Assembly: GCF_947501665.1 (NCBI RefSeq)
Contig: NZ_CANMWS010000029.1
Location: forward strand, 1-64,000
Direction of reading: 5' to 3'
From: an uncultured Shewanella sp.
GTDB lineage: Bacteria > Pseudomonadota > Gammaproteobacteria > Enterobacterales > Shewanellaceae
DNA length: 64,000 nt
Shown here: one piece after another, positions 17,823-26,270 of the stretch
How positions within the stretch are numbered: position 1 is the first letter of the stretch
How the letters are laid out: each line of letters begins with the position of its first letter
Position numbers and translations under genes: made by a program
The notes under the pieces: model-generated
Databases searched by the model: none
Told to the model about the DNA's origin: nothing
The model's input: the letters and a program-made list of their open reading frames with translations, nothing else

Positions 17823-17924
17823 ACAAGAATTAAGCTGCGCTGCTAAATACCACTAATATTAACCAATTGATAGTAATAGTATTCTAATGATGACTTAACA
17901 CTCATTCCCCCGAGTTCAGCTTAC

Positions 17925-18542
17925 TTATTCATCCTTTGCAATCCATTCTCTTGTTATTAGCGTTTCACCATTTAGCATCGCCTTGGCGCAATAATGGCTT
18001 TCAGGTTTAACTTTCCCCACTCCTTTAGGTGTTCCCGTCATAACAATATCACCGTCCTCTAAAGACATAAAACTTAAAATATGCGCTAAAATAGCCTGAG
18101 GAGAATGGATCATTAAGCCAATATCACCGACCTGTATCTGTTCATTATCAATAGAGAGTGAAAAAGATAAAGAGGCGTCTATCTCATCGATTGAAATAAA
18201 GTCGCTGAATAAAGCTGAACCATTAAATGCTTTCGATTTTTCCCAAGGCAAACCTTTTTGCTTTAGCTGACTTTGTAACTCTCTTTTCGTTAAATCAAGG
18301 CCAACAGCTACTGCTGAAAAACGTCCAGCTTGGTACATGAAGCATAACTCCGTTTCATAGTGTAAAGCCTCACCATGAAATGACTGAAGTTGTGATGATA
18401 TCGCTGAATTAGGTTTAACAAAAATCACCATTTCATCAGGAATAGTATTATTCAACTCTTGAATATGCTCGACATAATTACGCCCGACACACACTATTTT
18501 AGACGGTATTACTTCTTGTTTATCTAACTGTACATATTTCAC
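17925..18542 (-). CDS. Fumarylacetoacetate hydrolase family protein
   Basis: A 205-residue FAH-fold protein, a family that includes acylpyruvate hydrolases, oxaloacetate decarboxylases and maleylacetoacetate-pathway hydrolases. The metal-binding and active-site blocks are present: CVGRNYVEHIQEL near the N-terminus, LHYETELCF (two glutamates) and the C-terminal MTGTPKGVG. The length is typical of short FAHD1-like members. A single leftward gene. The specific reaction is not determined. Confidence 0.85.
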   Translation of the reverse strand: MKYVQLDKQEVIPSKIVCVGRNYVEHIQELNNTIPDEMVIFVKPNSAISSQLQSFHGEALHYETELCFMYQAGRFSAVAVGLDLTKRELQSQLKQKGLPWEKSKAFNGSALFSDFISIDEIDASLSFSLSIDNEQIQVGDIGLMIHSPQAILAHILSFMSLEDGDIVMTGTPKGVGKVKPESHYCAKAMLNGETLITREWIAKDE

Positions 18543-19013
18543 AAAACCACCCTTAACTTAATCATTTATAATAGAAATTATACATTAAATACAATAACAA
18601 CCAAGCTTTCATATCAACCAAAAGTTGATGACTCAGTCAGGCGAGATAGCATGAATAAACAAATAGAATAAAATTCAAGCGATAATGAAGAGTAAAACCA
18701 AGAAATAGACTAAAGTCGAAAGTAAAATTCAATTTTTATGAATAAAAATGTTAAGCAAACAATAACTTGATTACAAGTAAAAAAAATGCAACTCTAAACA
18801 ACAACTAAACCAAACATTTTGAAACAAACTAGAACAATAACGCAACAATAATTAACGAAATAGGTGATTTTATCATTTCAACCCTGTTTTTTAGCTGAAT
18901 ATCATTAAAGAGACTTGCTAATAAAGAAGATATCGAAGAGTATTTTTAGCACTAAAGATGGACATAACCCTCTACGGAAAGAGATAAACAACATAATTGA
19001 AGGCATAAAACTC
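18543..19013. other. AT-rich intergenic region before the symporter gene
   Basis: About 470 bp. The symporter frame opens at a TTG at 18915, but the first 33 codons look non-coding and the likely ATG is at 19014. A short hairpin (ATCAAC, five bases, GTTGAT) lies near 18614-18630. No other structure is obvious; the promoters of the two divergent genes must be here. Confidence 0.45.
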
Positions 19014-20282
19014 ATGTTTAAATCATTATCATCGCGCATTTTTATCGGTTTATTTTCCGGCCTAATAATAGGCACAATTATTCAATATGGCTTTCCTCAA
19101 AATAACTTTGCAACAGGTACCTTAATCCATATGGCATCGGGTGCAGGGAGTATGTTTGTTCAGTTAATTATGATGCTCGTCGTTCCCCTCGTCTTTTTTA
19201 GTATTGTCACTGGAGTCAGTGAACTACAAGATTTAAAATCCTTTGGCCGCTTAGGCAGTAAAACCTTTGCCTTATACCTATTCAATACCATGATAGCCAT
19301 TGTTGTGGCCATTGCTTTTGCATTATGGCTAGAGCCTGGTGCTGGTATGATGTTATCTGGCGCTAAAGATGCCCATTTGACCGCCACTGAGTTGCCTGGC
19401 TTCATCGATATGATTGTCAATATTATCCCCAGTAACCCTGTCAAAGCTTTTTATGAAGGTAATATGCTTCAAGTCATATTTATGGCTTTACTGACAGGAG
19501 GCATTGTCAAATCCCTCGGAGATGAAGTCAAACCTGTCGTCGTATTTTTTCAACACGCAAATAAAGTGATGCTAAAAATGATCACTGTTGTGATGAGCAT
19601 TGCTCCAATAGGAGTTTTTGCCTTAATGGTCAAACTTGGCGCCACTTTTGAGCCTGATGCTTTCATTAGTGTCTTTAGCTACATGGCATTAATTATTGCT
19701 TTACTGGCTTTCTGGGCCTTGGTGGTCTATCCCGTTATTGTGGGACTGACAACTAACATACCTGCTTCACAATTTCGTCGTAAAACCAGTGAGCAGTTCT
19801 TATTTGCTTTATCAACAGCAAGCTCAAATGCGACTATTCCTGTCACCATGCGAACCTTGACAGAAAAATTAGGGGTTAGATCAAGCGTTGCTGGTTTTGG
19901 TGTCCCCATGGGAGCCACCATGAATATGAGTGGCGTTGCTATTTATATTACTGTTGCTGCATTCTTTGTTGGAAATGCATTCGGTCACCCTATCACAGTC
20001 AGTCAATTACCTGTCTTAGCCTTTAGTGTATTCTTACTTTCTGTAGGAGCCGGTGGCGTGCCTGGTGGTGGAATCGTAATGATAGGCGTACTCATCCATC
20101 AGCTTGGATTACCTATTGAAGCGATTGCACTCGTTGCCGCATTGGATCGCATTATCGATATGTTCTGTACAAGTACTAACGTTGTCGGTGACTCAGCAGT
20201 GGTAAGTATCGTTGATCACTCTGAAAAAACACCAGAGCAAAGACAAGCATCAGCGACAAAAGCCAGTGCAGAGCTCAGCTAA
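19014..20282 (+). CDS. Dicarboxylate/amino acid:cation symporter (DAACS family)
   Basis: A GltP/DctA-type secondary transporter (422 aa from the ATG at 19014; an upstream TTG at 18915 would add 33 unlikely residues). Family blocks are clear: the helical-hairpin serine run STASSNATIPV, GVPMGATMNMSGVAIY in helix 7, GAGGVPGGGIVMIG in hairpin 2, and DRIIDMFCTSTNVVGDS in helix 8. Glutamate transporters have an arginine near the D-M-x-R-T position; here it is cysteine-threonine-serine, which argues against glutamate or aspartate and leaves the substrate open. Ends at a strong terminator. Confidence 0.9.
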   Translation: MFKSLSSRIFIGLFSGLIIGTIIQYGFPQNNFATGTLIHMASGAGSMFVQLIMMLVVPLVFFSIVTGVSELQDLKSFGRLGSKTFALYLFNTMIAIVVAIAFALWLEPGAGMMLSGAKDAHLTATELPGFIDMIVNIIPSNPVKAFYEGNMLQVIFMALLTGGIVKSLGDEVKPVVVFFQHANKVMLKMITVVMSIAPIGVFALMVKLGATFEPDAFISVFSYMALIIALLAFWALVVYPVIVGLTTNIPASQFRRKTSEQFLFALSTASSNATIPVTMRTLTEKLGVRSSVAGFGVPMGATMNMSGVAIYITVAAFFVGNAFGHPITVSQLPVLAFSVFLLSVGAGGVPGGGIVMIGVLIHQLGLPIEAIALVAALDRIIDMFCTSTNVVGDSAVVSIVDHSEKTPEQRQASATKASAELS

Positions 20283-20343
20283 ATCAAGGTTAATCTGGCG
20301 CCGACTGCCGATAAAGTAGTATTCAATGTCAGATTAATCAATC

Positions 20344-20374
20344 AAACGCCAATCATTTTGATTGGCGTTTTTTA
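20344..20374. terminator. Bidirectional terminator between symporter and yaiI
   Basis: A 12-bp perfect stem (20344-20355 with 20359-20370) with a three-base loop and a T-run on the plus strand; the A-rich left flank gives shorter T-run on the minus strand. It serves the converging symporter gene and probably yaiI. Confidence 0.88.
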
Positions 20375-20824
20375 TTTCTTTCTATTTGCCGTTAATATTT
20401 TATCCAGTTGATTAGAAAAAGCTTGCCGCTCAGCCTGACTCATTGCAGCAGGACCACCAGTTTGAACACCACTTGAACGCATGGTATCCATAAAATCACG
20501 CATATTTAAAATCGCTTTAATATTATGGTTCGTATACAACTCTCCTCTAGGATTGAGCGCCACCGCGCCTTTATCAATCACTTCTGAGGCAAGTGGAATA
20601 TCAGCGGTGATCACCAAATCATTCGCTTCTAAACGTTTCACGATTTCATCATCTGCGACATCAAATCCTGCTGGCACCGTGATAACCTTAATAAATGCAG
20701 AAGATGGGATCCGTATGGCATGATTAGCCACTAACGTTGTCATGGTCTGCGTTCTGTCAGCTGCTCGAAACAAAATATCTTTAATGACTCCCGGACATGC
20801 ATCAGCATCGACCCAAATTTTCAT
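20372..20824 (-). CDS. yaiI: YaiI/YqxD family protein (DUF188)
   Basis: A 150-residue conserved protein with a PIN-like fold in known members and no proven function. The start MKIWVDADACPGVIKD is the family signature, followed by VITADIPLASEV and the C-terminal TGGPAAMSQAER. GGAGATAGAA before the ATG at 20824 is a good ribosome binding site; the frame's upstream start at 20836 is less likely. Downstream of the phnA gene on the same strand, but separated from it by a terminator. Confidence 0.92.
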   Translation of the reverse strand: MKIWVDADACPGVIKDILFRAADRTQTMTTLVANHAIRIPSSAFIKVITVPAGFDVADDEIVKRLEANDLVITADIPLASEVIDKGAVALNPRGELYTNHNIKAILNMRDFMDTMRSSGVQTGGPAAMSQAERQAFSNQLDKILTANRKK

Positions 20825-20846
20825 TTCTATCTCCAATAAAAAGCAT

Positions 20847-20875
20847 AAAAAAACCTCTAGCTTAAGTTAGAGGTT
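20847..20875 (-). terminator. Terminator of the phnA gene
   Basis: An 8-bp stem (20852-20859 with 20868-20875) followed on the minus strand by seven T (A-run 20847-20853). It lies 23 bases after the phnA stop and just upstream of yaiI. Confidence 0.75.
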
Positions 20876-20897
20876 ATAAAATTGTCTTTAACTTTGA

Positions 20898-21461
20898 TTA
20901 TGATTTTTTGACAAAACAAGTCAAAATGACAATTCGAGTCCCATTGACTCGCCCTTCAATATGTTCAGGGTTATTCGTCAGTGAGATATTACGTACTGCC
21001 GTCCCCCTCTTAGCAACAAAACTGGTTCCCTTTACATTAAGATCTTTAATGATGACAACATTATCACCCGCTTCTAATACAGCCCCGTTACTGTCAAGCG
21101 TAGCAACACTTTCTTCTTCTGCGTTATCCGCTTCAGCATCAACCCAAGCTTGTAGCTCATCTTCTAAATAAAGCATATCCGTTAAATCTTGTGCCCAGCT
21201 TTCTAACTGTAAACGTTTCAACATTCTTGCAGCCATCACTTGTACTGCAGGAACCGTACTCCACATACTGTCATTTAAGCAACGCCAATGATTCGCATCC
21301 ATTTTGGCGGGTGTCACCACTTGCTCATGACATGTATGACAAACCATGATTTCATTTTCATGATTATCACCAGAATAAGGTAACTCATAGGCAATTAATT
21401 CTGGACCAGCGCCACAAAGCTCGCATTTATTCTCACAACGTTTACGTAATTCAGCGGTCAT
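20898..21461 (-). CDS. phnA: PhnA domain zinc-ribbon protein
   Basis: Member of the PhnA (YjdM) family. The N-terminal zinc ribbon has C-E-L-C at about 15-18 and C-H-T-C at about 41-44; the C-terminal PhnA domain has the family blocks AGDNVVIIKDLNVKG, KRGTAVRNI and IEGRVNGTRIVI. The linker between them is acidic. Despite the name it is not generally part of phosphonate breakdown, and no phn operon is near. The frame opens at a TTG at 21473; the ATG at 21461 gives 187 residues. The ribosome binding site does not decide between them. Confidence 0.88.
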   Translation of the reverse strand: MTAELRKRCENKCELCGAGPELIAYELPYSGDNHENEIMVCHTCHEQVVTPAKMDANHWRCLNDSMWSTVPAVQVMAARMLKRLQLESWAQDLTDMLYLEDELQAWVDAEADNAEEESVATLDSNGAVLEAGDNVVIIKDLNVKGTSFVAKRGTAVRNISLTNNPEHIEGRVNGTRIVILTCFVKKS

Positions 21462-21646
21462 AACTCTTTTCAATTATCCATACAAAATTGAGGTGTATTG
21501 TATCCCATTGACAAAAGACTTGAAATACTTGAAATACTCACCTCAAGGCTGAAGCTATCACTCTAGTACCATTTCAGGGTATAATCCGAACCAATGTTAA
21601 TCCATGCTCGTCATTCTCGTCAGCATTCATATCTAGGCTCTTATTC

Positions 21647-23032
21647 ATGGATACCCCTAACAATATTGAGGCACTCAGCCCACTGCAAAAACGTGCACTG
21701 AGTTATAGCAATACACTTCAACGACTTTTTAATGAAATTATAAACACTCGATCTCCGGCCGATCGTGTGTTAGCCCAATACTTCAGGGACAATAAAAAAC
21801 ACGGCTCTAAAGATAGGAAAGTGATCAGAGAGACCTTATTTGCATTATTCCGTTGGTGGGGCTGGCTTAAAAAAGTAGCAATACAAGAAGAAAATCATAA
21901 TTGGTATTTGCAGCTGGGGCTGACGGGTTTATTTGAGAAGCATAACTGGCATGAGTTGACCAATGCGTGGCTAGCATTTGCGAAGCTTAAACCCGCACAC
22001 TCACACTTACTTTCTCCCTATCTACTCACCAATAATGAATTGGTGAGTCAAGATACACCTATCATTGAAAAAGCGCACTTACTTCCCCTGCAAGATAAAC
22101 AAGTATTACTAGAACAACTCACCTCTTTAGACTACCCATTACTCGACTTGGTCCCTGATTGGTCTAAAAACATAGGCATTTTTACTGACGAAAACACACC
22201 TAGTCTTATTGAAGCATTTAGCTCTCGTCCTCCTATTTGGGGAAGAGCACAGAATATCAATACCCAACAACTAGTTGAAATATTAAAAAAATCAGGTATT
22301 GAAGCCAAAGCACATTCCGTTTTCGCTGACAGCATTCATTTAGGCCACAAAAATATTAACTTAAGTGGGCTCTCACTGTATAACCAAGGTCAATTGGAAA
22401 TACAAGATTTAGCCTCACAAGTAATTGGCCATGTCTGCGCGCCTAAACCCAATGAAAATTGGTGGGATGCGTGCGCTGGTGCAGGAGGAAAAACGTTACA
22501 ACTGCGCTCGTTAATGTTGAGGCAAGATCCCAAAAGTAAGGGACACATTATTGCCTCAGATGTTAGATATAAAGCACTAGAAGAGTTAAATAAACGGGCT
22601 AAACGAGCTCAATTTAAAGGCATTAAAACCCAAGCTTGGGTAAACAATGAACTCCCCGTCAATGCGAATAGTTTCGATGGTGTTCTTGTTGATGCTCCTT
22701 GCAGCTGTATAGGCACATGGCGACGTAATCCTGATCTGCGTTGGATAAGTGACATTTCAGCTGTTCAAGACAAAGCCCCTCTTCAGCTTGATATTCTAAA
22801 CCGTAGCGCTCAAGCCGTGAAAGTCGGAGGAAAACTCATTTACGCCACTTGTTCTCTTTCTTCCATTGAAAATGAAGATGTGGTTAATGCCTTCTTACAA
22901 TCTCACCCTGAATTTAGCTTAGATACACTCACCCACCCTTTTACAGGTCAATCTCATAGCATGCTAACTATCTGGCCATGTGAAGCCAATAGTGATGGCA
23001 TGTTTGTCACAAAATTGACTCGAAATCAATAA
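21647..23032 (+). CDS. rRNA (cytosine-C5)-methyltransferase, RsmB/RsmF (NOL1/NOP2/Sun) family
   Basis: A SAM-dependent m5C RNA methyltransferase. Residues 1-170 look like the NusB-like N-terminal region of RsmB-type proteins, and the catalytic domain follows: ACAGAGGKTLQL (motif I), IASDVRYKALEEL, the motif IV VDAPCSCIGTWRRNP with its proline-cysteine, and motif VI YATCSLSSIENE with the catalytic cysteine. Length of 461 aa suits the family. Whether it methylates 16S C967 or another cytosine is not clear from sequence; a separate true rsmB beside fmt would show this to be a paralogue. Confidence 0.9.
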   Translation: MDTPNNIEALSPLQKRALSYSNTLQRLFNEIINTRSPADRVLAQYFRDNKKHGSKDRKVIRETLFALFRWWGWLKKVAIQEENHNWYLQLGLTGLFEKHNWHELTNAWLAFAKLKPAHSHLLSPYLLTNNELVSQDTPIIEKAHLLPLQDKQVLLEQLTSLDYPLLDLVPDWSKNIGIFTDENTPSLIEAFSSRPPIWGRAQNINTQQLVEILKKSGIEAKAHSVFADSIHLGHKNINLSGLSLYNQGQLEIQDLASQVIGHVCAPKPNENWWDACAGAGGKTLQLRSLMLRQDPKSKGHIIASDVRYKALEELNKRAKRAQFKGIKTQAWVNNELPVNANSFDGVLVDAPCSCIGTWRRNPDLRWISDISAVQDKAPLQLDILNRSAQAVKVGGKLIYATCSLSSIENEDVVNAFLQSHPEFSLDTLTHPFTGQSHSMLTIWPCEANSDGMFVTKLTRNQ

Positions 23033-23048
23033 ATATTAATCTCACCAT

Positions 23049-23091
23049 AAGCTCTTAAAAAATGCATTAATCCCTCCCTTTTTAAGAGCTT
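23049..23091 (+). terminator. Hairpin after the m5C methyltransferase gene
   Basis: A perfect 13-bp inverted repeat (23049-23061 with 23079-23091) around a 17-base loop begins 17 bases after the stop codon. The stem ends in A5/T5 rather than having a T-run after it, so it is a likely but untypical terminator. Confidence 0.5.
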
Positions 23092-23217
23092 GCCCTCTAT
23101 TTTCACCGTTCCAGCCATGGCGCCTTCAAAATTTACGATCCTCATTTAATCAATTGTCCACTCAAAATATATTGTGCACAACTGAATTTAACGATACAGT
23201 AAAAGGGAAATAATGAT

Positions 23218-23579
23218 AGGGCCTATTGTTCTTTCGTGGTTAAATTATGTTCAAATAAACGTGTTTTAATCGCGACGGGAGGGATGACGCCTAGTGATCT
23301 AAGCCCTCTTTCTTTAACAAAGGGCTCTCAACAAAGAGTAAAACACGTTTAGTGGATCCTACGGACAGCGCTTGTCGCTCCTTTCTACAGCGTTATCGCT
23401 TATTTATGGACGACCCCATGGATGGGGGGAGGTAGAGTGACGTTCGACGACTCCAAGGATGGAGAAGGTAGAGCGACATCTGGAGTCAAAGCCGAGAACA
23501 AGGACACCGCATAAGCTCTGCCTTGTATAAAGAAGCGACAAACTGCTGCAGAAAAACTCACCAAAGATCAACAGGCCCT
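23218..23579 (+). repeat. Dispersed inverted-repeat element, family 2, copy 1
   Basis: A 362-bp element with ends AGGGCCTATTG (23218-23228) and, inverted, CAACAGGCCCT (23569-23579). Related copies are at 40966-41203 and, on the other strand, at 50745-51069. Shared blocks include the GTGTTTTAAT region, CAACAAAGAGT and TTTAGTGGATCCT, and GGTAGAGTGACGTT with copy 3. No transposase gene. It ends 31 bases before the glutathione peroxidase start. Confidence 0.8.
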
Positions 23580-23610
23580 AGGCCACATTTACTATAAAAA
23601 GGATATTCTA

Positions 23611-24093
23611 ATGGCAAACTCTATCTATCAATTTTCAGCTGTCGACATACAAGGTACTCAGATTAATTTTAAACAGTATGAAAATAAAGTGCTTTTGATA
23701 GTCAATACCGCCAGTCAATGTGGCTTTACACCTCAATATAAAGCCCTCGAAGCATTATATAAAAAGTACCGATCCCAAGGACTCGTTATTTTAGGCTTTC
23801 CTTGCAATCAATTCGGTCAACAAGAAAAAGGCTCTAATGAAGAAATTACGGCTTTTTGCGAATTAAATTTTGGAGTTTCGTTCCCTCTATTTCAAAAAAT
23901 AGAGGTCAATGGAAAGCAAACCCATCCGCTTTACCAATTCTTGAAGGTGTCAGCAAAAGGCATATTAGGATCTGAAAATATCAAATGGAATTTTACTAAA
24001 TTTATGGTTGATAAGAGTGGACAAGTAACCAAACGTTATGCTCCCACGACTAAACCTGAAGCATTAGAAAAAGATATTCTGTCTTTACTTTAA
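23611..24093 (+). CDS. Glutathione peroxidase / thioredoxin-dependent peroxidase (Gpx, BtuE type)
   Basis: Reduces hydrogen peroxide and organic hydroperoxides. The peroxidatic cysteine is C37 in NTASQCGFTPQY, followed by the second family signature LGFPCNQFGQQE and the tryptophan block KWNFTKFMV, completing the Cys-Gln-Trp triad. C83 in AFCELNFG is placed like the resolving cysteine of thioredoxin-dependent members, so thioredoxin rather than glutathione may be the reductant. GGATATTCTA precedes the ATG. Its promoter region is largely occupied by the family 2 repeat. Confidence 0.95.
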   Translation: MANSIYQFSAVDIQGTQINFKQYENKVLLIVNTASQCGFTPQYKALEALYKKYRSQGLVILGFPCNQFGQQEKGSNEEITAFCELNFGVSFPLFQKIEVNGKQTHPLYQFLKVSAKGILGSENIKWNFTKFMVDKSGQVTKRYAPTTKPEALEKDILSLL

Positions 24094-24250
24094 GTCATTA
24101 AATAAAAACAACAATTTATTTTTTTACTTTTTTATCGATAATTTTTGAACTAATGGTGATAAAGCCACTCTAATTTATTGAGCATGTTTTTTATGTTCAT
24201 CATTCTCCCTTGGGGGTTTTAGCGATCCCCATTGATCAATAAATTGATCG

Positions 24251-24290
24251 AAAGGCAACACTTGATTTAATCAAGCAGGTTGCCTTTTTT
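24251..24290 (+). terminator. Terminator of the glutathione peroxidase gene
   Basis: A 9-bp outer stem (24251-24259 with 24279-24287), an inner CTTGA/TCAAG stem and a T-run through 24290. It lies about 160 bases past the stop codon. Confidence 0.8.
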
Positions 24291-24479
24291 GTCTCTGTCA
24301 CTTTATTTTTTCTCCCTCTAACCCCTTTTCGTTTAATACCCATTTTTCATTTTTTTTGCATAAAAATGGAACTTATGCGCATTTAAGCACTCTGATATTA
24401 TGAAGCGATTATTTTTGAATGGTTTCATCATTTATCATCTCCCTATTTAAGCATATTTTGTGCTTATTCGGAAAATGAC

Positions 24480-24626
24480 ATGAACAAGGCTTGGCACTGG
24501 GCTGATAGGTCTTATTTTGAACACCTATCACCACGTTCAATGCAATACCGCCGATTAATATGTAATGCAGTAATGGTCGCTAGCGCATCACCACTTACCA
24601 TAACATCAATACCCCGGCGCAGTTGA
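24480..24626 (+). CDS. Predicted small protein, tandem copy 1 (48 aa)
   Basis: Short ORF with a GGA seven bases before the ATG, beginning MNKAWHWADRSYF and containing SMQYRRLICNAVMVASA. It is basic and Trp/Tyr/Arg-rich in the first 30 residues, then mildly hydrophobic. The frame is also open for about 25 codons upstream without a usable start. The second copy at 24934 encodes the same first 32 residues. In the 42 codons shared, four differences are silent third-position transitions and three change residues (one V to L and a swapped Ser-Pro), a pattern that hints at selection on the protein. I do not recognise a family. A structured RNA is the main alternative. Confidence 0.4.
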   Translation: MNKAWHWADRSYFEHLSPRSMQYRRLICNAVMVASASPLTITSIPRRS

Positions 24627-24677
24627 ACACAGAGGTTCATTGATATTGTTCACATTTTTCATTTACTGATTGTTATT

Positions 24678-24709
24678 GGCAACCCTCATTTGAGCGTTGC
24701 CATTTTTTA
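24678..24709 (+). terminator. Terminator of tandem unit copy 1
   Basis: GGCAAC (24678-24683) pairs with GTTGCC (24696-24701), with an inner CTCA/TGAG pair, followed by ATTTTTT. About 50 bases after the small ORF's stop. Confidence 0.8.
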
Positions 24710-24933
24710 TGGCATTTTATAACACTTTATGACCTACTCGCTCTCGACACTTGATGTTCGGCTTTCTTTTTCAGCTTTCAATAGGCAGCCTCACCCATTT
24801 TTCATTTTTTTTGCAAAAAATGGAACTTATGCGCATTTAAGCACTCTGATATTATGAAGCGATTATTTTTGAATGGTTTCATCATTTATCATCTCCCTAT
24901 TTAAGCATATTTTGTGCTTATTCGGAAAATGAC

Positions 24934-25062
24934 ATGAACAAGGCTTGGCACTGGGCTGATAGATCTTATTTTGAACACCTATCACCACGTTCAATGCAAT
25001 ACCGCCGGTTAATATGCAATGCAGTGATGCTCGCTAGCGCACCATCACTTACCATAACATAA
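24934..25062 (+). CDS. Predicted small protein, tandem copy 2 (42 aa)
   Basis: Same ribosome binding site and first 32 residues as copy 1 (MNKAWHWADRSYF...). A C-to-A change turns a serine codon of copy 1 into TAA, so this version is six residues shorter. Most of the differences before that point are silent. If both are translated, the last residues are probably dispensable. Function unknown. Confidence 0.4.
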   Translation: MNKAWHWADRSYFEHLSPRSMQYRRLICNAVMLASAPSLTIT

Positions 25063-25131
25063 ATACCCCGGCGCTGTTGAACACAGAGGTTAGTTGATAT
25101 TGTTCACATTTTTCATTTACTGATTGTTATT

Positions 25132-25163
25132 GGCAACCCTCATTTGAGCGTTGCCATTTTTTA
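25132..25163 (+). terminator. Terminator of tandem unit copy 2
   Basis: GGCAAC (25132-25137) pairs with GTTGCC (25150-25155), followed by ATTTTTT. It points toward the convergent pstS gene; on the minus strand no T-run follows the stem, so pstS is not obviously terminated by it. Confidence 0.78.
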
Positions 25164-25188
25164 TATGTGATGTTTATCTCTTTTGGGT

Positions 25189-26160
25189 TTAGAGGCGAAT
25201 ACCTGCTTTCTCTAAATCTTTAGCTATCACTCCACGAGGTAATGCAACATAACCATCTTTTTCTACAATTTTTTGCCCTTGCTTCGATAAAACAAAACGA
25301 ATGAATTCACGATCCATTGGAGCCAATGCTTTATTTGGCGCTTTATTGATGTAGACATATAAGTAACGAGATAATGGATAAGTTCCCCTTGCCGCATTTT
25401 CAGGGGAAGCATCGATGTAATTTTCGCCTTTCTTTGATATAGCAACCGCTTTCACGCCTGCTGTTTTATAGCCAATTCCTGAGTAACCAATGGCATTTAA
25501 TGATTGCGAAACTGATTGAACAACCGATGCAGAACCAGGTTGCTCGTTAACATTGGCTTTAAAATCACCTTTACAGAGTGCTTTTTTCTTAAAATAACCA
25601 TAGGTGCCTGATACTGAATTGCGGCCATATAACTGAATATCTTTAGCAGCCCAACTCCCTGTTAAGCCAAGATCTCCCCAACGAGTCGCATCTTGCCCAC
25701 CACACTTATATGTTGCAGAAAAAACATCATCAATTTGCTCAATACTTAGCCCTTTTATAGGATTATCTTTATGAACAAAAACGGCCAATGCATCGATAGC
25801 AACCCTAATTCGAGTAGGTTTATAACCGTAATGCTTCTCAAAAGCCTCAATTTCATTTGGCTTCATTTTTCGACTCATTGGACCAAATTGAGATGTCCCT
25901 TCAGTCAGAGCTGGCGGCGCAGTAGACGATCCTGCCGCCTGTATTTGAATATTGACATTTGGGTATAGTTCACGAAATTCTTCAGCCCATAATGTCATCA
26001 TATTAGCCAAAGTATCAGAGCCAACCGATGACAAATTTCCTGATACGCCACTTGTTTTTGTGTAAGTTGGTAAATTAGGATCTATAGATGCCATTGTCCC
26101 TACAGAAAACACACTTGCGGCAGTCAATCCCACTGCGCTAATCAGCTGTTTAAGTTTCAT
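25189..26160 (-). CDS. pstS: Phosphate ABC transporter substrate-binding protein
   Basis: Periplasmic phosphate receptor of the Pst transporter. A Sec signal peptide covers about residues 1-24 (KLKQLISAVGLTAASVF, cleavage near MAS); no lipobox cysteine is present, so it should be soluble. Phosphate-binding loops are visible as SVGSDTLAN (about 46-54), QAAGSSTAPPALTEG and the SVSGTYGYF block. Two cysteines (CGGQ and ALCKGD) may form a disulfide. Length of 323 aa is normal. It lies downstream of phoB and phoR on the same strand with a Pho-box array 57 bases upstream. pstC, pstA and pstB are not in the window. Confidence 0.95.
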   Translation of the reverse strand: MKLKQLISAVGLTAASVFSVGTMASIDPNLPTYTKTSGVSGNLSSVGSDTLANMMTLWAEEFRELYPNVNIQIQAAGSSTAPPALTEGTSQFGPMSRKMKPNEIEAFEKHYGYKPTRIRVAIDALAVFVHKDNPIKGLSIEQIDDVFSATYKCGGQDATRWGDLGLTGSWAAKDIQLYGRNSVSGTYGYFKKKALCKGDFKANVNEQPGSASVVQSVSQSLNAIGYSGIGYKTAGVKAVAISKKGENYIDASPENAARGTYPLSRYLYVYINKAPNKALAPMDREFIRFVLSKQGQKIVEKDGYVALPRGVIAKDLEKAGIRL

Positions 26161-26216
26161 TTCTTGCTCCGATATTCAGCCTATTAATTTCAACGCAGTC
26201 AGTATCGATTGCGACC

Positions 26217-26264
26217 ATGACAAGTCTATGACAACAAGATGACACAACAATGACAGTCATGACA
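26217..26264 (-). promoter_or_regulatory. Pho-box array upstream of pstS
   Basis: Five copies of TGTCAT (minus strand) at 26217-26222, 26228-26233, 26239-26244, 26250-26255 and 26259-26264. The first four are exactly 11 bp apart, the spacing of the half-sites bound by PhoB dimers, so at least two overlapping Pho boxes are present. They sit in the 110-bp gap between phoR and pstS, giving pstS its own phosphate-starvation promoter. Confidence 0.9.
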
Positions 26265-26270
26265 TTATCG

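Larger units (their letters stand above)
24338..24710 (+). repeat. Tandem 370-bp unit, copy 1 (small ORF plus terminator)
   Basis: This 373-bp block is repeated almost exactly at 24793-25164, 82 bases after its end. I count 11 substitutions and one single-base deletion between them. Each unit has an AT-rich head with an inverted CCATTTTT/AAAAATGG pair, a TGATATTATG stretch that could be a -10 region, a small ORF, a TGAACA/TGTTCA hairpin and an intrinsic terminator, so each looks like one complete short transcription unit. Confidence 0.85.
24793..25164 (+). repeat. Tandem 370-bp unit, copy 2 (small ORF plus terminator)
   Basis: Second copy of the block at 24338-24710, with identical first about 140 bases apart from one deleted T and an identical last about 85 bases. 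All substitutions fall in the middle, from within the small ORF to just past it. It ends 25 bases before the pstS stop codon (pstS reads leftward). Confidence 0.85.

Noticed and set aside
23041..25188. Integron or CRISPR-like array
   Set aside because: The repeats here are two long tandem units and one dispersed element; there is no series of short direct repeats with spacers, no cas gene and no integrase.
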